From assembly GCA_965660675.1 (NCBI GenBank), contig CBFIAU010000008.1, forward strand, positions 69,599-133,598: a DNA stretch of 64,000 nt, read 5' to 3'. The notes under the pieces were generated by a model. The model made no database searches. It was not told the DNA's origin and saw nothing but the letters and a program-made list of their open reading frames with translations. Below, in pieces: positions 8,259 to 18,093 of this stretch (position 1 is the stretch's first letter; each line of letters opens with the position of its first letter). Source of the stretch: UBA12202 sp002691725. Its GTDB lineage: Bacteria; Pseudomonadota; Alphaproteobacteria; Puniceispirillales; UBA1172. Made by a program: the position numbers and the translations under genes.

Positions 8259-9501
8259 GCCGCTTATTCCTGTCATTGAGGCTATCAGCCAAATTGCTGA
8301 GGCTATGTCATTAACCGCAACTGAACCTGTTCGTCTGGCGGATGCTAATGGCCGCATATTGGCAAAAGACACCTTTGCCATTCTCAATAATCCACCAGCC
8401 GATCAATCCGCGATGGATGGATTTGCTGTTTGCGGCGATGATCTTAATAGCATACCCATAAAGCTCCACCTGATCGGGGAAAGCGCCGCAGGGGCGCCAT
8501 GGCCGCATAAGCTGGCACAAGGCACGGCTATCCGCATCTCGACCGGGGCAAATCTGCCAGAGGGCGCGGATAGTATCATTATCCAGGAAAATACGCGGCT
8601 TATCCCTGATCATGATAATGCCGACTATGTTGACATCCTGGAGGCGGTGGAACGCGGTAAGTTTATCCGCCGTAAAGGGCAAGATTTTAGCACAGATGAT
8701 CTGCTGATCGGTGCTGGCACGACACTCGATGGACGGATGATCGGATTACTGGCCGCTGGCGGGCATGAGACGCTGATCGTGCGCCGAAAGCCTGTCATTG
8801 TCATTGCGTCCACAGGCAGTGAGTTAGTTGAGCCGGGGCAACAATCCTATGACACTCTTAATCCAGCGCAGATCATTTCCAGCAACACTATCATGATTGC
8901 CCATATGGTTAGTGATATGGGGGCAAGCGCGGTGACTCTGCCGCCCATTGCTGATCAGGATGGCGCGCTTGACCTAGCGCTGGCGCAGATATCAGGGGCG
9001 GATTTATTGGTCCTTACCGGTGGGGCATCTGTTGGCAAGCATGATCTGGTATCGGCAAAAATGAAAGGTAAAGATAGCCTGACCTTTTGGCGGATTGCTA
9101 TGCGTCCGGGAAAACCAATGATTTTTGGCCAGATTGAAACCGCATCAGGTCTGACACCATTCCTTGGCTTGCCGGGTAATCCTGTATCATCTGGCGTTTG
9201 TACGCTGATCTTTGTTCGTGCCGCGATTAATGCCATGCTTGGTCGGGTGAGTGCTGTAACGCCGCGTAAAGCCGTGCTGGCAACAGCTATCCCTGAAAAT
9301 GATGAACGCGAAGAATATATGCGCGGCACGGTCAGCCATGACAGCAAGCTTGGCCAAGACATATTTACCCCCTTAATATCGCAAGATAGCGGCAAATTAA
9401 TGGATTTTGCGCATGCTAATGCGCTGATGATCAGACCTGCTCATAGTGCCGAAATGGCTGAGGGAACGCTGGTCGATGTTATTATCCTCAATCACGATTA
9501 A
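8251..9501 (+). CDS. moeA: Molybdopterin molybdenumtransferase
   Basis: MoeA inserts molybdate into adenylated molybdopterin. The 416-residue product has the expected NNPPADQSAMDGFAV segment near residue 45, the central MoCF-binding domain with TGGASVGKHD, and LGLPGNPVSS. I take the ATG at 8251 (MNKPLIPVIEA), which overlaps the moaC stop; an in-frame ATG at 8194 would add 19 unrelated residues inside moaC. The stop codon lies inside an exact 13-bp tandem repeat at 9491-9516. Confidence 0.96.
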   Translation: MNKPLIPVIEAISQIAEAMSLTATEPVRLADANGRILAKDTFAILNNPPADQSAMDGFAVCGDDLNSIPIKLHLIGESAAGAPWPHKLAQGTAIRISTGANLPEGADSIIIQENTRLIPDHDNADYVDILEAVERGKFIRRKGQDFSTDDLLIGAGTTLDGRMIGLLAAGGHETLIVRRKPVIVIASTGSELVEPGQQSYDTLNPAQIISSNTIMIAHMVSDMGASAVTLPPIADQDGALDLALAQISGADLLVLTGGASVGKHDLVSAKMKGKDSLTFWRIAMRPGKPMIFGQIETASGLTPFLGLPGNPVSSGVCTLIFVRAAINAMLGRVSAVTPRKAVLATAIPENDEREEYMRGTVSHDSKLGQDIFTPLISQDSGKLMDFAHANALMIRPAHSAEMAEGTLVDVIILNHD

Positions 9502-9516
9502 TCATCACGATTAATC
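9491..9516. repeat. Exact 13-bp tandem repeat at the moeA stop codon
   Basis: ATCACGATTAATC occurs twice, at 9491-9503 and 9504-9516, with no mismatch. The first copy contains the moeA TAA stop. It lies just upstream of the lexA promoter. Confidence 0.9.
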
Positions 9517-9536
9517 ATGAACTCAAATCATATGCC

Positions 9537-9561
9537 TTGACATCATGTACAAAACATGAAC
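9537..9561 (+). promoter_or_regulatory. lexA promoter with a near-consensus alphaproteobacterial SOS box
   Basis: A perfect TTGACA -35 box is at 9537-9542. Directly after it, GTAC-N7-GAAC (9547-9561) differs by one base from the GAAC-N7-GAAC operator known for alphaproteobacterial LexA. The operator would sit within the promoter spacer and support autorepression. No good -10 hexamer is seen at the right distance. The lexA ATG follows at 9599. Confidence 0.6.
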
Positions 9562-9598
9562 AAATAGAGATCATAAAGGTATCATATGGGAGCATATT

Positions 9599-10324
9599 AT
9601 GCTAACCAAGAAACAACGCGATATCCTGATGCTGATCATTAACCATGTTGAAGACACTGGCATTGCCCCTAGCTTTGAAGAATTATGCCACGCGGCAGGA
9701 TTAAAATCAAAATCGGGCATCCACCGCGTTATGTCTGCCTTGGAAGAACGCGGATATATTGCTCGCCTGCATAATCGCGCCCGTGCGGTTGATATTCTGC
9801 GGCATCCTGATGGCGCGCCTTATACGCCACTTAATCTCACTGATGACGTCAGCAATTTACCAGATATTGCGGATATATCCCCCACGCCAAAACCTTCATC
9901 GCAACACCCTTCATTGCAACAAATAGAAACCGATCATTCAGTTATTGACATTCCTTTGCTGGGGAAAATTGCGGCAGGAACCCCGATTGCCGCCATTTCA
10001 GATGCGTCAAATACCATACCTGTGCCTGAACATATGTTAGGCAAGGGTGAGTATTTTGCCCTGACTATCGAAGGCGATTCAATGATTGAGGCAGGGATTA
10101 TGGATGGCGATACGGTGCTGATCGAAAAAGGCGATACCGCCCAAAACGGCGATATTGTTGTGGCTTTCCTTGATGAAGATGACGAAGCTACTTTGAAACG
10201 TCTGCGCCGAAAATCACATAGCATTGCGCTTGAGCCTGCTAATAGCAAATATGAGACGCGCATTTTTGGCCCTGATCAGGTTAAAATCCAAGGCACATTG
10301 AAGGCACTTATTCGGCAGTATTAA
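9599..10324 (+). CDS. lexA: LexA repressor of the SOS response
   Basis: LexA represses DNA-damage genes and cleaves itself when RecA is activated. The N-terminal winged helix (residues 1-70) includes FEELCHAAGLKSKSGIHRV. The self-cleavage bond is Ala126-Gly127 (KIAAGTP), with catalytic Ser161 in GDSMIEAG and Lys200 in EATLKRL. A poorly conserved linker from about 80 to 115 is normal for alphaproteobacteria. Gene order moeA-lexA-comEC-gltX is a familiar one. Its last 17 bp overlap the end of the convergent comEC. Confidence 0.97.
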   Translation: MLTKKQRDILMLIINHVEDTGIAPSFEELCHAAGLKSKSGIHRVMSALEERGYIARLHNRARAVDILRHPDGAPYTPLNLTDDVSNLPDIADISPTPKPSSQHPSLQQIETDHSVIDIPLLGKIAAGTPIAAISDASNTIPVPEHMLGKGEYFALTIEGDSMIEAGIMDGDTVLIEKGDTAQNGDIVVAFLDEDDEATLKRLRRKSHSIALEPANSKYETRIFGPDQVKIQGTLKALIRQY

Positions 10325-12542
10325 CCCACCGGATGCTAACCCCTGACACCTTATTATTAGCCTCATCATTCGCATCATAGGCCAACATTCCGCCTCGCTC
10401 TCGGTAATCATCGCGGTCAATGAGCAGACTTCCATCACGGCAAGGATAGCGCGCCCGCACCAACGCCAACACAATATCAGCTTTCTGGCAGGCAATGGTT
10501 AAATCAGATACTGCCCAGACCATTGCAAACACCTGACCATTAGCCGCCAGAATATAGCAAGTGTGACGCTCGCAAACGACATGATCTTGATCTTGATTGG
10601 GGTCTTGTTCTGGATTTTTATATTCCCGCACATATATCATTTCTGATCGGCCAAACGGCTTGGCTAAGATTTGGCTGGCAAATCCATCAGTTTTGCGCGT
10701 ATTGGTTAAGAGATTTCCATCACTGCTCATTACCGCTAAAATCGGTTTGCCATAGTTCACGATTACCCCGGCGACAGGGCGTGGGTCAATCAACCATAAC
10801 CCAAAGGCTGCCATATAAATAGCCGCACTTAGCCGCCGCCATATCCGGTTGCCGATGCCCAAAGCCACCATGGCAATCGCTAATAGCAAAACAATATAAG
10901 CCGATGGCGGAAACACGGCTATTCTAGCGCCCTGCCATGAGCTAATCGCCTCCGCCACTCTTGATAAGATCAAAATGCCAATATTCATGACAGAAAGCGG
11001 TATGAACTCCAGCCCTAATGGGGATAATAGCAATGCCATCACGCCCATTGGCATGATCACCATCCCCATCAACGGCATGCCGATGATATTCGCCAGAATT
11101 GACCATGAGGTTGTGATGCCAAAATGATAAAGCGCAAAAGGCATTGATGCCAGTGATGCGATCAATGATGATATGGCGATACCGGCAAAATACCGCCACT
11201 GCCGCATCACCCACCTTCTCGGCCTTGGCTTGTCACGTTTGAGCCAGATATTCCATGCCACCACAAGCGCAAAGACAGCCGAAAATGACATTTGAAAAGC
11301 TGGCCCAAAAAGGCTGGATGGATCAGTGATGAGAATAATGATTGCCGCCACGGCAACATGGTGAAGCGTGATCCCGCGGCGTGACATGGATACCGCCACC
11401 AATGCCAAGCCCAGCATGATAAAGGCGCGTAAGGCGCTGACTGGAACACCCGCGAATAAGAGATAAAACATACAAAATGGGAGGGCAGTCATAGCGGCGA
11501 TACGAAACGACGAAAAGCGGCTCGAAAAGATGGGAAAACAGCTCATCACCAGCCGCACCAAGACCAAAATAATGCCGCAAACCAGCATCATATGAAGCCC
11601 GGATATCGCCAGCAGATGCGCCAGGCCCGCGCCGCGCCATGCTTCGCGCAAATCAGCCGGAATAGATGATCGCAATCCCGGCAATAAGGCCGATGCAATC
11701 GGTGCCGCTAAATCCTCATTCATGCTTGCATAAAGCTTTTCCTGAAATACCCGGCGCCACCGCGCTATCAAAAATTGAGATGTGTCTTCTATGGAAATGA
11801 CGTCGCGGACAAACCCTGCTGTGACAATATTTTGGCGCAACGCATGTGTCGTGAAATCAAAGCCAGCAGGCAATAATTGCGGCAGTAACGGCTGAAATGC
11901 GACCTCTGCCTTAATCCGATATCCCGGATAAAGCCGCGTTATATCCGCTGGCACAGTCAATCGCGCCAGATGATTTGCCGTCAGCGCATGCATAGGATCA
12001 TCAGGGGCAATCTGCGCTTTAATCTGTTGACGGCTGTTCCTGTATCGCTGGCTTTCGGTCACTATCAACGTGACCATAACAGGATGATCAGGCATGGCCG
12101 CCGCTGCTGGCAGGTGATCATGATGATAACTCATGACGCCAGCCCCCGATGCGATGATGGCAAGGGCGGAGACGTATTTACCAACATGGAGCCAGCCGCG
12201 CCACAACATCATGAAGGCAATAGCGCCAGCCAGCCCAGCTAACCCAAATAGCCAAGACCAAAGCCCTCTGTTGCCTTCATCACCGAAAAGCTCTGGCAGA
12301 TACGGCAAGCGCATATCAGTGGTTAAGACTTGCCCAACAATAACGCCAATTCCTAACAGTAATGCGGTCATCACTGACCAGCCTTGCCGAAAATTGATGA
12401 TTGCTGGCAATGGCGCATCCTCAGCTGCATTCATTTTCGTATTTAGCATTCTCGCATGTAGCGTCTCTGTTTTTGGCGATATGGATTGGTCAGCCTGATT
12501 GGTCTCGGCTGGCGATTTTTCTTCGGGCGTGTTATGAGTCAT
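10308..12542 (-). CDS. comEC: ComEC/Rec2 family DNA-uptake channel protein
   Basis: ComEC forms the inner-membrane channel for single-stranded DNA in natural transformation. This 744-residue protein has an N-terminal DUF4131-like segment with membrane helices at about residues 50-130. The competence domain carries the signature GLAHLLAISGLHMML near 310, followed by several hydrophobic helices to about 590. The C-terminal part has no intact metallo-beta-lactamase motif (HxHxDH) but keeps a cysteine-containing CERHTCYI...CQKAD...CRDG pattern like other alphaproteobacterial ComEC proteins. A patch rich in Asp, Gln and Asn near 10580-10612 is low-complexity. Whether the cell is competent cannot be told from this gene alone. 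Confidence 0.93.
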   Translation of the reverse strand: MTHNTPEEKSPAETNQADQSISPKTETLHARMLNTKMNAAEDAPLPAIINFRQGWSVMTALLLGIGVIVGQVLTTDMRLPYLPELFGDEGNRGLWSWLFGLAGLAGAIAFMMLWRGWLHVGKYVSALAIIASGAGVMSYHHDHLPAAAAMPDHPVMVTLIVTESQRYRNSRQQIKAQIAPDDPMHALTANHLARLTVPADITRLYPGYRIKAEVAFQPLLPQLLPAGFDFTTHALRQNIVTAGFVRDVISIEDTSQFLIARWRRVFQEKLYASMNEDLAAPIASALLPGLRSSIPADLREAWRGAGLAHLLAISGLHMMLVCGIILVLVRLVMSCFPIFSSRFSSFRIAAMTALPFCMFYLLFAGVPVSALRAFIMLGLALVAVSMSRRGITLHHVAVAAIIILITDPSSLFGPAFQMSFSAVFALVVAWNIWLKRDKPRPRRWVMRQWRYFAGIAISSLIASLASMPFALYHFGITTSWSILANIIGMPLMGMVIMPMGVMALLLSPLGLEFIPLSVMNIGILILSRVAEAISSWQGARIAVFPPSAYIVLLLAIAMVALGIGNRIWRRLSAAIYMAAFGLWLIDPRPVAGVIVNYGKPILAVMSSDGNLLTNTRKTDGFASQILAKPFGRSEMIYVREYKNPEQDPNQDQDHVVCERHTCYILAANGQVFAMVWAVSDLTIACQKADIVLALVRARYPCRDGSLLIDRDDYRERGGMLAYDANDEANNKVSGVSIRWVNTAE

Positions 12543-12574
12543 TTCTCACTATGAACCATAAAGGTTAATATTTC

Positions 12575-13951
12575 ATGAGCGTCGTCACACGATTTGCACC
12601 TTCGCCAACAGGTTTCCTTCATATTGGTGGGGCGCGAACAGCATTATTTAATTATTTATTTGCTCGTCATCATGGCGGCACCTATCTGATCCGCATTGAG
12701 GATACTGACCGCGCGCGATCAACAGATGAGGCTATCGCGGCCATTCATGATGGCCTTAATTGGCTTGATCTGGCTGGTGATAAAGACCCTGTCTATCAGT
12801 TCAGCCGCCTCGAAAGGCATGTTGAAATTGCCCATGCGCTGCTTGAAAAAGGCTTGGCATATCGCTGTTATCTAAGCGCTGATGAATTGTCTGAAATGCG
12901 GCAACAAGCGCGCGCGCTTGGCCACCCTATTCGCTCTCCCTGGCGCGATAAAACGGCGGCTGAGGCGCCTGATGCGCCTTATGTTGTCAGACTAAAAATG
13001 CCTGTTGATGGCGCCACCACAATCCCTGATGCGGTTCAAGGCGATGTCACAGTACAGCATCTTCAGCTAGATGATCTGGTAATGTTAAGGAGTGATGGCA
13101 CCCCGACCTATATGCTGGCGGTGGTTGTTGATGATCATGATATGGGCATTACGCATATTATTCGTGGCGATGACCACCTTAATAACGCCTTCCGCCAGCA
13201 AAAGATTATTGAGGCGATGGGATGGCAGCAACCTCAATATGCGCATATCCCTCTCATCCATGGTGCTGATGGCGCTAAATTATCAAAACGCCATGGCGCG
13301 TTATCTGTCACCGCATATCGGGAAATGGGATTTCTGCCGGAAGCGGTTAATAATTACCTGCTAAGGCTAGGCTGGAGCCATGGTGATGATGAAATGATTG
13401 CCCGCGAGCAAGCGGTCACATGGTTTGATCTGGATAGTGTCGGCAAGTCCCCTGCCCGCTTTGATACCACTAAGCTGACGGCGCTCAACAGCCAATATCT
13501 GGCAAACATGGCTGATGCGGATTTTATTAAACTTATATCAGAAGACCCACTATCTGATGATGTTAAAAAAAGGCTATATCTGCTTGCACCAGCGCTGAAA
13601 GAACGCGCTCAGCTGGTCACAGACTTACCCAAAATGGCACATTTTGCGCTTATCTCAACACCTCCAGCCATTGATTCGGACGCAAGGCCATTGCTGGATA
13701 GTGATATGTTGGCGCGACTTCACAAACTGGCCGAGGCTTATCCTGCTGGATTGGAGGATACAGATGCCGTCAAAGCATGGTTTTCAGATTGGCTCACTCA
13801 GCATGAAATAAAAATGCGCGATATTGGCCCTGGATTGCGTGTTGCCCTTACTGGAACACGTCAAGCGCCAGATATTGCTCTGCTTCTTGCGACATTAGGG
13901 CAAGAACAAGTTGTCTTGCGGCTCAACAACGTTTGCAATAACGCTGTCTAA
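12575..13951 (+). CDS. gltX: Glutamyl-tRNA synthetase
   Basis: This class I synthetase charges tRNA-Glu. The HIGH-like motif HIGG follows RFAPSPTGFL at residues 5-19, and the KMSKS-like KLSKRHG is near residue 235. The 458-residue length is normal. The upstream AAAGG lies 11 nt from the ATG, and the start region is shared with the divergent comEC start, only 32 bp away. Many alphaproteobacteria carry two gltX copies, one acting on tRNA-Gln; which one this is cannot be decided here. Confidence 0.97.
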   Translation: MSVVTRFAPSPTGFLHIGGARTALFNYLFARHHGGTYLIRIEDTDRARSTDEAIAAIHDGLNWLDLAGDKDPVYQFSRLERHVEIAHALLEKGLAYRCYLSADELSEMRQQARALGHPIRSPWRDKTAAEAPDAPYVVRLKMPVDGATTIPDAVQGDVTVQHLQLDDLVMLRSDGTPTYMLAVVVDDHDMGITHIIRGDDHLNNAFRQQKIIEAMGWQQPQYAHIPLIHGADGAKLSKRHGALSVTAYREMGFLPEAVNNYLLRLGWSHGDDEMIAREQAVTWFDLDSVGKSPARFDTTKLTALNSQYLANMADADFIKLISEDPLSDDVKKRLYLLAPALKERAQLVTDLPKMAHFALISTPPAIDSDARPLLDSDMLARLHKLAEAYPAGLEDTDAVKAWFSDWLTQHEIKMRDIGPGLRVALTGTRQAPDIALLLATLGQEQVVLRLNNVCNNAV

Positions 13952-13999
13952 CCGATATAATGGGGTATCCTTAAATCCTCTAGCCTTTGGTTTAATCAC

Positions 14000-15298
14000 A
14001 TGACAAATCGATCTGTAACAGTCACCGATAGCGAAACAAACAAATCAATCGAGTTGCCCGTTATGGATGGCACGGTTGGAAGCCCTGTCATTGATGTAAG
14101 AAAACTGCAAACTGAATTAGGCTATTATACATTTGATCCTGGCTTTATGGTGACCGCGTCCTGTAAGTCACAGCTTACCTATATTGATGGCGATAAAGGC
14201 CAGCTTATGCATGGTGGATACTCGATTGATGAATTGGCAGAGAAAAGTGACTTTCTTGAAGTATGCTATCTGTTATTGAACGGAAAACTGCCAAGCCTCG
14301 ATGAAAAAGATGAGTTTGATCATGCCATCACACATCACACCATGGTGCATGAACAAATCAACAGCTTTTTCCGTGGCTTTCGCCGTGACGCGCATCCGAT
14401 GGCAATTCTTTGTGGCGTTACCGGGGCTTTGTCAGCGTTCTATCATGACTCGACCGATATCAGCGATCCTATTCAGCGCATGGTTGCCTCACGGCGGCTG
14501 ATTGCAAAGATGCCAACCTTAGCGGCGATGGCGTTCAAATACTCAACAGGCCAGCCATTTAATTATCCAAAGAATAATTTAACCTATGCTGAGAACTTCT
14601 TGCATATGTGCTTTGCTGTTCCGACCGAGGAATATGAGATTAATCCTGTTCTCGCCTCAGCTATGGATAAGATTCTTATTCTCCATGCCGATCATGAACA
14701 AAATGCATCTACCTCAACCGTTCGTCTTGCAGGTTCATCAGGTGCTAATCCGTTTGCCTGTATTGCCGCGGGAATTGCCGCGCTTTGGGGGCCGGCGCAT
14801 GGCGGCGCTAACGAAGCGGTGTTAGATATGCTGCATGAGATTGGTGACCGTTCCAATATTCCTGAATATATTAACCGTGCGCGTGATAAAAATGATCCGT
14901 TCCGGCTGTTTGGTTTTGGTCACCGGGTTTATAAAAACTTTGATCCGCGTGCTAAAGTCATGCGCGAAGAATGTCATAAAGTGCTTAAGCAACTTGGCAT
15001 CAACAATGACCCTCTTTTAGAAATCGCCATCGAACTTGAGGAGATTGCCTTAAAGGATTCCTATTTCATTGAAAAGAAACTCTATCCCAATGTTGATTTC
15101 TATTCAGGAATTATCTTAAAGGCGATGGGCTTCCCAACGTCTATGTTCACGGTTCTGTTTGCTGTTGCGCGGACAGTTGGCTGGGTCTCGCAATGGAAAG
15201 AAATGATTGAGGATCCAATGCAGCGCATTGGTCGCCCACGTCAGTTATATACAGGGCCTGATCCAAGGCCATATACTCAGATTAAAGAACGCGGCTAA
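14000..15298 (+). CDS. gltA: Citrate synthase (type II, hexameric class)
   Basis: This enzyme condenses oxaloacetate and acetyl-CoA at the entry to the TCA cycle. The 432 residues match the Gram-negative type, with an N-terminal domain containing SCKSQLTYIDGDKGQLMHGGY. Catalytic residues are visible in WGPAHGGANEAV (His), LFGFGHRVYKNFDPRAK (His and Asp region) and the C-terminal ARTVGWVSQW. It follows gltX by 48 bp and converges on lpxB with only 9 bp between the stop codons. No clear terminator is seen there. Confidence 0.98.
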   Translation: MTNRSVTVTDSETNKSIELPVMDGTVGSPVIDVRKLQTELGYYTFDPGFMVTASCKSQLTYIDGDKGQLMHGGYSIDELAEKSDFLEVCYLLLNGKLPSLDEKDEFDHAITHHTMVHEQINSFFRGFRRDAHPMAILCGVTGALSAFYHDSTDISDPIQRMVASRRLIAKMPTLAAMAFKYSTGQPFNYPKNNLTYAENFLHMCFAVPTEEYEINPVLASAMDKILILHADHEQNASTSTVRLAGSSGANPFACIAAGIAALWGPAHGGANEAVLDMLHEIGDRSNIPEYINRARDKNDPFRLFGFGHRVYKNFDPRAKVMREECHKVLKQLGINNDPLLEIAIELEEIALKDSYFIEKKLYPNVDFYSGIILKAMGFPTSMFTVLFAVARTVGWVSQWKEMIEDPMQRIGRPRQLYTGPDPRPYTQIKERG

Positions 15299-15307
15299 TC
15301 GCGGCGT

Positions 15308-16453
15308 TTATCTTTTAATGCTAGACAAAATAGCTTGTGCAGATGCTTGACCAAACGCATCTTCGTTGCCATTGGCAATAACCTCCGCCATTGCGCCCGC
15401 AATCGTGGCTCCCATTTCAGGATGATCAAATGTCTGATTAACAGCATCAACCAGCGCGTCAGGCGTCACCTTTCGCCAAAGCAAGAGCTTATATAGCGGC
15501 TTGGCCGTGATCACATTAGCCAAAACAATTTGATTAAGATCAGCCAGTAGCCAGCCAATAAACATTGAAAACCAATCAGGTTTATAGATAACAATCCCGG
15601 CCAGACCTGTCATCGCGGCCTCTAGCGTTACCGTCCCTGAACAAATAATGCCAGCGTCACCAGCGGCACATGCCATCATGGTTTGGCCATCGCCTTCTAC
15701 CAATCTAATCGCGGGATGATCCGCGCAAAAGGCCTTGATGATTGGCGCGACATGAGATGAGACAGGTAATATCGTCTGCATGTTTTTATGTTGCGCCTGC
15801 AACCGCTTTTGTGCCGCTAGCATGACCGGCATCAGTTGTTTAATTTCACTTTTGCGACTACCCGGCAACATCACCAGAACACTGGCATCAGCATCTATCC
15901 CCAAGGCTTGACGGGCAAGGGATTTATCAGGCGGCTGACGTTCTAATATCGGGTGACCAACATATTCGGCATGGCCACCATGAGGGGTAAAATAGGGCGG
16001 TTCAAACGGAAATAGACAAAGCAATTTATCCATCACCTTGGCAAAAGGTTTGGCGCGCCATTTGCCCCAACACCAGACCGTTGGTGCTACTAAGTGAATG
16101 ATTGGCGCGTGCCAGCCTTCCCTTGCCATGCGTTTTTTTAGCCTCTTGGCAAAGCGTAAAGAAAAGCCTTTGCTATCAATCGTCACAATAGCATCAGGGC
16201 GGCGCGCAAATATCACATCAATCATCGCATTGGCAAGCCGCGAGACCCTTGGAATTGCCTTCAATATCTGGGTAATTCCTATGATGGTTAGGGCATCCGA
16301 TGGCGCAATACTGTCCAACCCTTCGGCGATCATATCATCACCTCCCATCCCAAAAAACGTCGCTTTTCCCCGGCACGCCTCCATCACAGATTTGCCAAGA
16401 CGATCCCCTGATGGCTCCCCTGCCAGAATAAAAATGTTAGGCGCCTTGCTCAC
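15308..16453 (-). CDS. lpxB: Lipid-A-disaccharide synthase
   Basis: LpxB joins UDP-2,3-diacylglucosamine and lipid X to form the lipid A disaccharide on the inner membrane surface. The GT19-family N-terminus FILAGEPSGDRLG is at residues 7-19, and later segments such as HLVAPTVWCWGKWRA, VMLPGSRKSEI and CSGTVTLEAAMTG are typical. Its 381 residues are normal. It is the last gene of the long leftward run and overlaps lpxI by 4 bp. Confidence 0.97.
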   Translation of the reverse strand: MSKAPNIFILAGEPSGDRLGKSVMEACRGKATFFGMGGDDMIAEGLDSIAPSDALTIIGITQILKAIPRVSRLANAMIDVIFARRPDAIVTIDSKGFSLRFAKRLKKRMAREGWHAPIIHLVAPTVWCWGKWRAKPFAKVMDKLLCLFPFEPPYFTPHGGHAEYVGHPILERQPPDKSLARQALGIDADASVLVMLPGSRKSEIKQLMPVMLAAQKRLQAQHKNMQTILPVSSHVAPIIKAFCADHPAIRLVEGDGQTMMACAAGDAGIICSGTVTLEAAMTGLAGIVIYKPDWFSMFIGWLLADLNQIVLANVITAKPLYKLLLWRKVTPDALVDAVNQTFDHPEMGATIAGAMAEVIANGNEDAFGQASAQAILSSIKR

Positions 16454-17295
16454 GTCTTCACTCCATCAGAAGGAGCTATATTAGCCGACACGCCAATAAG
16501 CGATATGCCGAGACGCTTGGCTTCCTCAAGGCATTGGTCACGATCAGCAAGAATAACGCCACCTGCCTCAATGGCAATCATTGTGATCCCGTGTTCTGCC
16601 GCAATGGCTAGCGTTTCTGTGCCAATTACCGGTGGATCAAGCCTTTTATTCTGACCAAGCTTGGATGTTTTAACCATGATTGGCGGCAACAGATCAGGGG
16701 ATTGATATTGCCGCGCACGGCTTATCATCGCATTCGTTCCTTCAGCGGCTTCAATGGCCAGGATGCGGTCGGTTTGAACAACAACCGCTTGCCCAACATC
16801 GCAATCACCAAGGGCAGCTAGCACTGTTAGGGCTTTTTGAATACTGGCATCTTGCTTTTTAGTTGGCTTTTTGCCTGCCATAACCCCTGCTGTCGCATAG
16901 ATATGTGGCAGCAGGCTTTGCAAATCTGCCATCTCAATATCATACCCTGCCAAGAAATCCGAGATAAGTTGCAAGGCGTTATTATCGCTTTCCGATAACG
17001 CCTTCAAGGCAAGTTTAGCACCTGTCAAATCAGGTCTGATCTGCATCAAGCTAGGGCGGATAAACTTACCCGTCATGATCATGTGGCGACATCCAGCATC
17101 GTGGAATGAAGAAATGATTTTCTTCAATGCGCCAAGCCTAATCACAGCATCAGCCATTGGCAGGACAGCATCAGCCATTTTTTCAATAGCGATAATATGA
17201 GTAGAATAGCCTGCGGCTTGTAACTGCTTGCTCAAGATCACAGGCATATCACCGGCGGCGGCAAGAATACCAATCGTCTGGTTAGGATTTTCCAT
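16450..17295 (-). CDS. lpxI: UDP-2,3-diacylglucosamine pyrophosphatase LpxI
   Basis: LpxI hydrolyses UDP-2,3-diacylglucosamine to lipid X, replacing LpxH in most alphaproteobacteria. The 281-residue protein shows the family pattern: NQTIGILAAAGDMPVIL at the start, GCRHMIMTGKFIRPSL, and the C-terminal region with VKTSKLGQNKRLDPPVIGTET. I start at the ATG at 17295 (MENPNQTIG), overlapping the lpxA stop by 14 nt; the longer frame to 17376 would add 27 residues inside lpxA. It sits between lpxA and lpxB, its normal place. Confidence 0.95.
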   Translation of the reverse strand: MENPNQTIGILAAAGDMPVILSKQLQAAGYSTHIIAIEKMADAVLPMADAVIRLGALKKIISSFHDAGCRHMIMTGKFIRPSLMQIRPDLTGAKLALKALSESDNNALQLISDFLAGYDIEMADLQSLLPHIYATAGVMAGKKPTKKQDASIQKALTVLAALGDCDVGQAVVVQTDRILAIEAAEGTNAMISRARQYQSPDLLPPIMVKTSKLGQNKRLDPPVIGTETLAIAAEHGITMIAIEAGGVILADRDQCLEEAKRLGISLIGVSANIAPSDGVKT

Positions 17296-18085
17296 TACGG
17301 TTAGCCTGCATAATGGCTCTCTTTTCGTTTGACGTAATAAAATCCAGGATGACTTTAACGTCTTCATCGCCGGCATATGTCGCCTGCGCCCTGGCTAGAC
17401 GTTCCTCAAAACTTCCCTCAGCTTTGAACAAGTCCTTATAAGCGCGGCGAAGCGTCTTAATGCTGGCTTTGCTAAACCCATTGCGCTCAAGCCCGATGAT
17501 ATTGATGCCATCAACATAACAGGCATTACCATCAGCTCGGCTAAATGGGATGATATCAGACTCAACCTTGGCGAGGCCGCCAATAATTGTATTACGGCCA
17601 ATTCGAACAAATGGGTGAACCCCTACCAAAGCGCCAAGATAACAATGCTTGCCAATATGAACATGGCCGCCAACCTGAACATAATTGGAAAAAATCACAT
17701 GATCCTCAACGACACAATCATGCGCAATATGAGAGCCTGCCATGAACATGCCGTTTGAGCCAATCCGCGTTACCATACCGCCAACTTCGGTGCCGGGATG
17801 CATAGTAACATGTTCTCTGATCAGATTATTATGACCAATAGTCAAGGTTGAAGCTTCCCCCTTATACCGCGTGTGTTGCGGCGCTTTACCAAGAACCGCA
17901 TGAGGGAATATCTCATTGCCTTCACCAATATCCGTATAGCCATCTATGATGACCGATTGATGCAGCACCGTGTCATTACCAATCCGAACATTGTCGCCAA
18001 TACAGCAATATGGCCCGATAGATACATTGTCGCCAATCTCTGCGCCACTGGCAATAATGGCGGTGGGGTGGATTTCTGCCGGCAT
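17282..18085 (-). CDS. lpxA: UDP-N-acetylglucosamine acyltransferase
   Basis: LpxA catalyses the first step of lipid A synthesis, moving a hydroxyacyl chain from ACP to UDP-GlcNAc. The left-handed parallel beta helix is visible as hexapeptide repeats (IGDNVSIGPYCCIGDNVRIG and onward) through about residue 190. The catalytic histidine is expected in GSHIAHDCVVEDHV. A helical C-terminal domain follows. The 267-residue length fits. fabZ ends 8 bp upstream, and lpxI overlaps the end. Confidence 0.97.
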   Translation of the reverse strand: MPAEIHPTAIIASGAEIGDNVSIGPYCCIGDNVRIGNDTVLHQSVIIDGYTDIGEGNEIFPHAVLGKAPQHTRYKGEASTLTIGHNNLIREHVTMHPGTEVGGMVTRIGSNGMFMAGSHIAHDCVVEDHVIFSNYVQVGGHVHIGKHCYLGALVGVHPFVRIGRNTIIGGLAKVESDIIPFSRADGNACYVDGINIIGLERNGFSKASIKTLRRAYKDLFKAEGSFEERLARAQATYAGDEDVKVILDFITSNEKRAIMQANRNGKS

Positions 18086-18093
18086 CTTACCCT

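Noticed and set aside
10308..11000. Missing nuclease domain in ComEC as a sign of decay
   Set aside because: The cysteine-patterned C-terminus without HxHxDH is also found in other alphaproteobacterial ComEC proteins, so it is a family variant.
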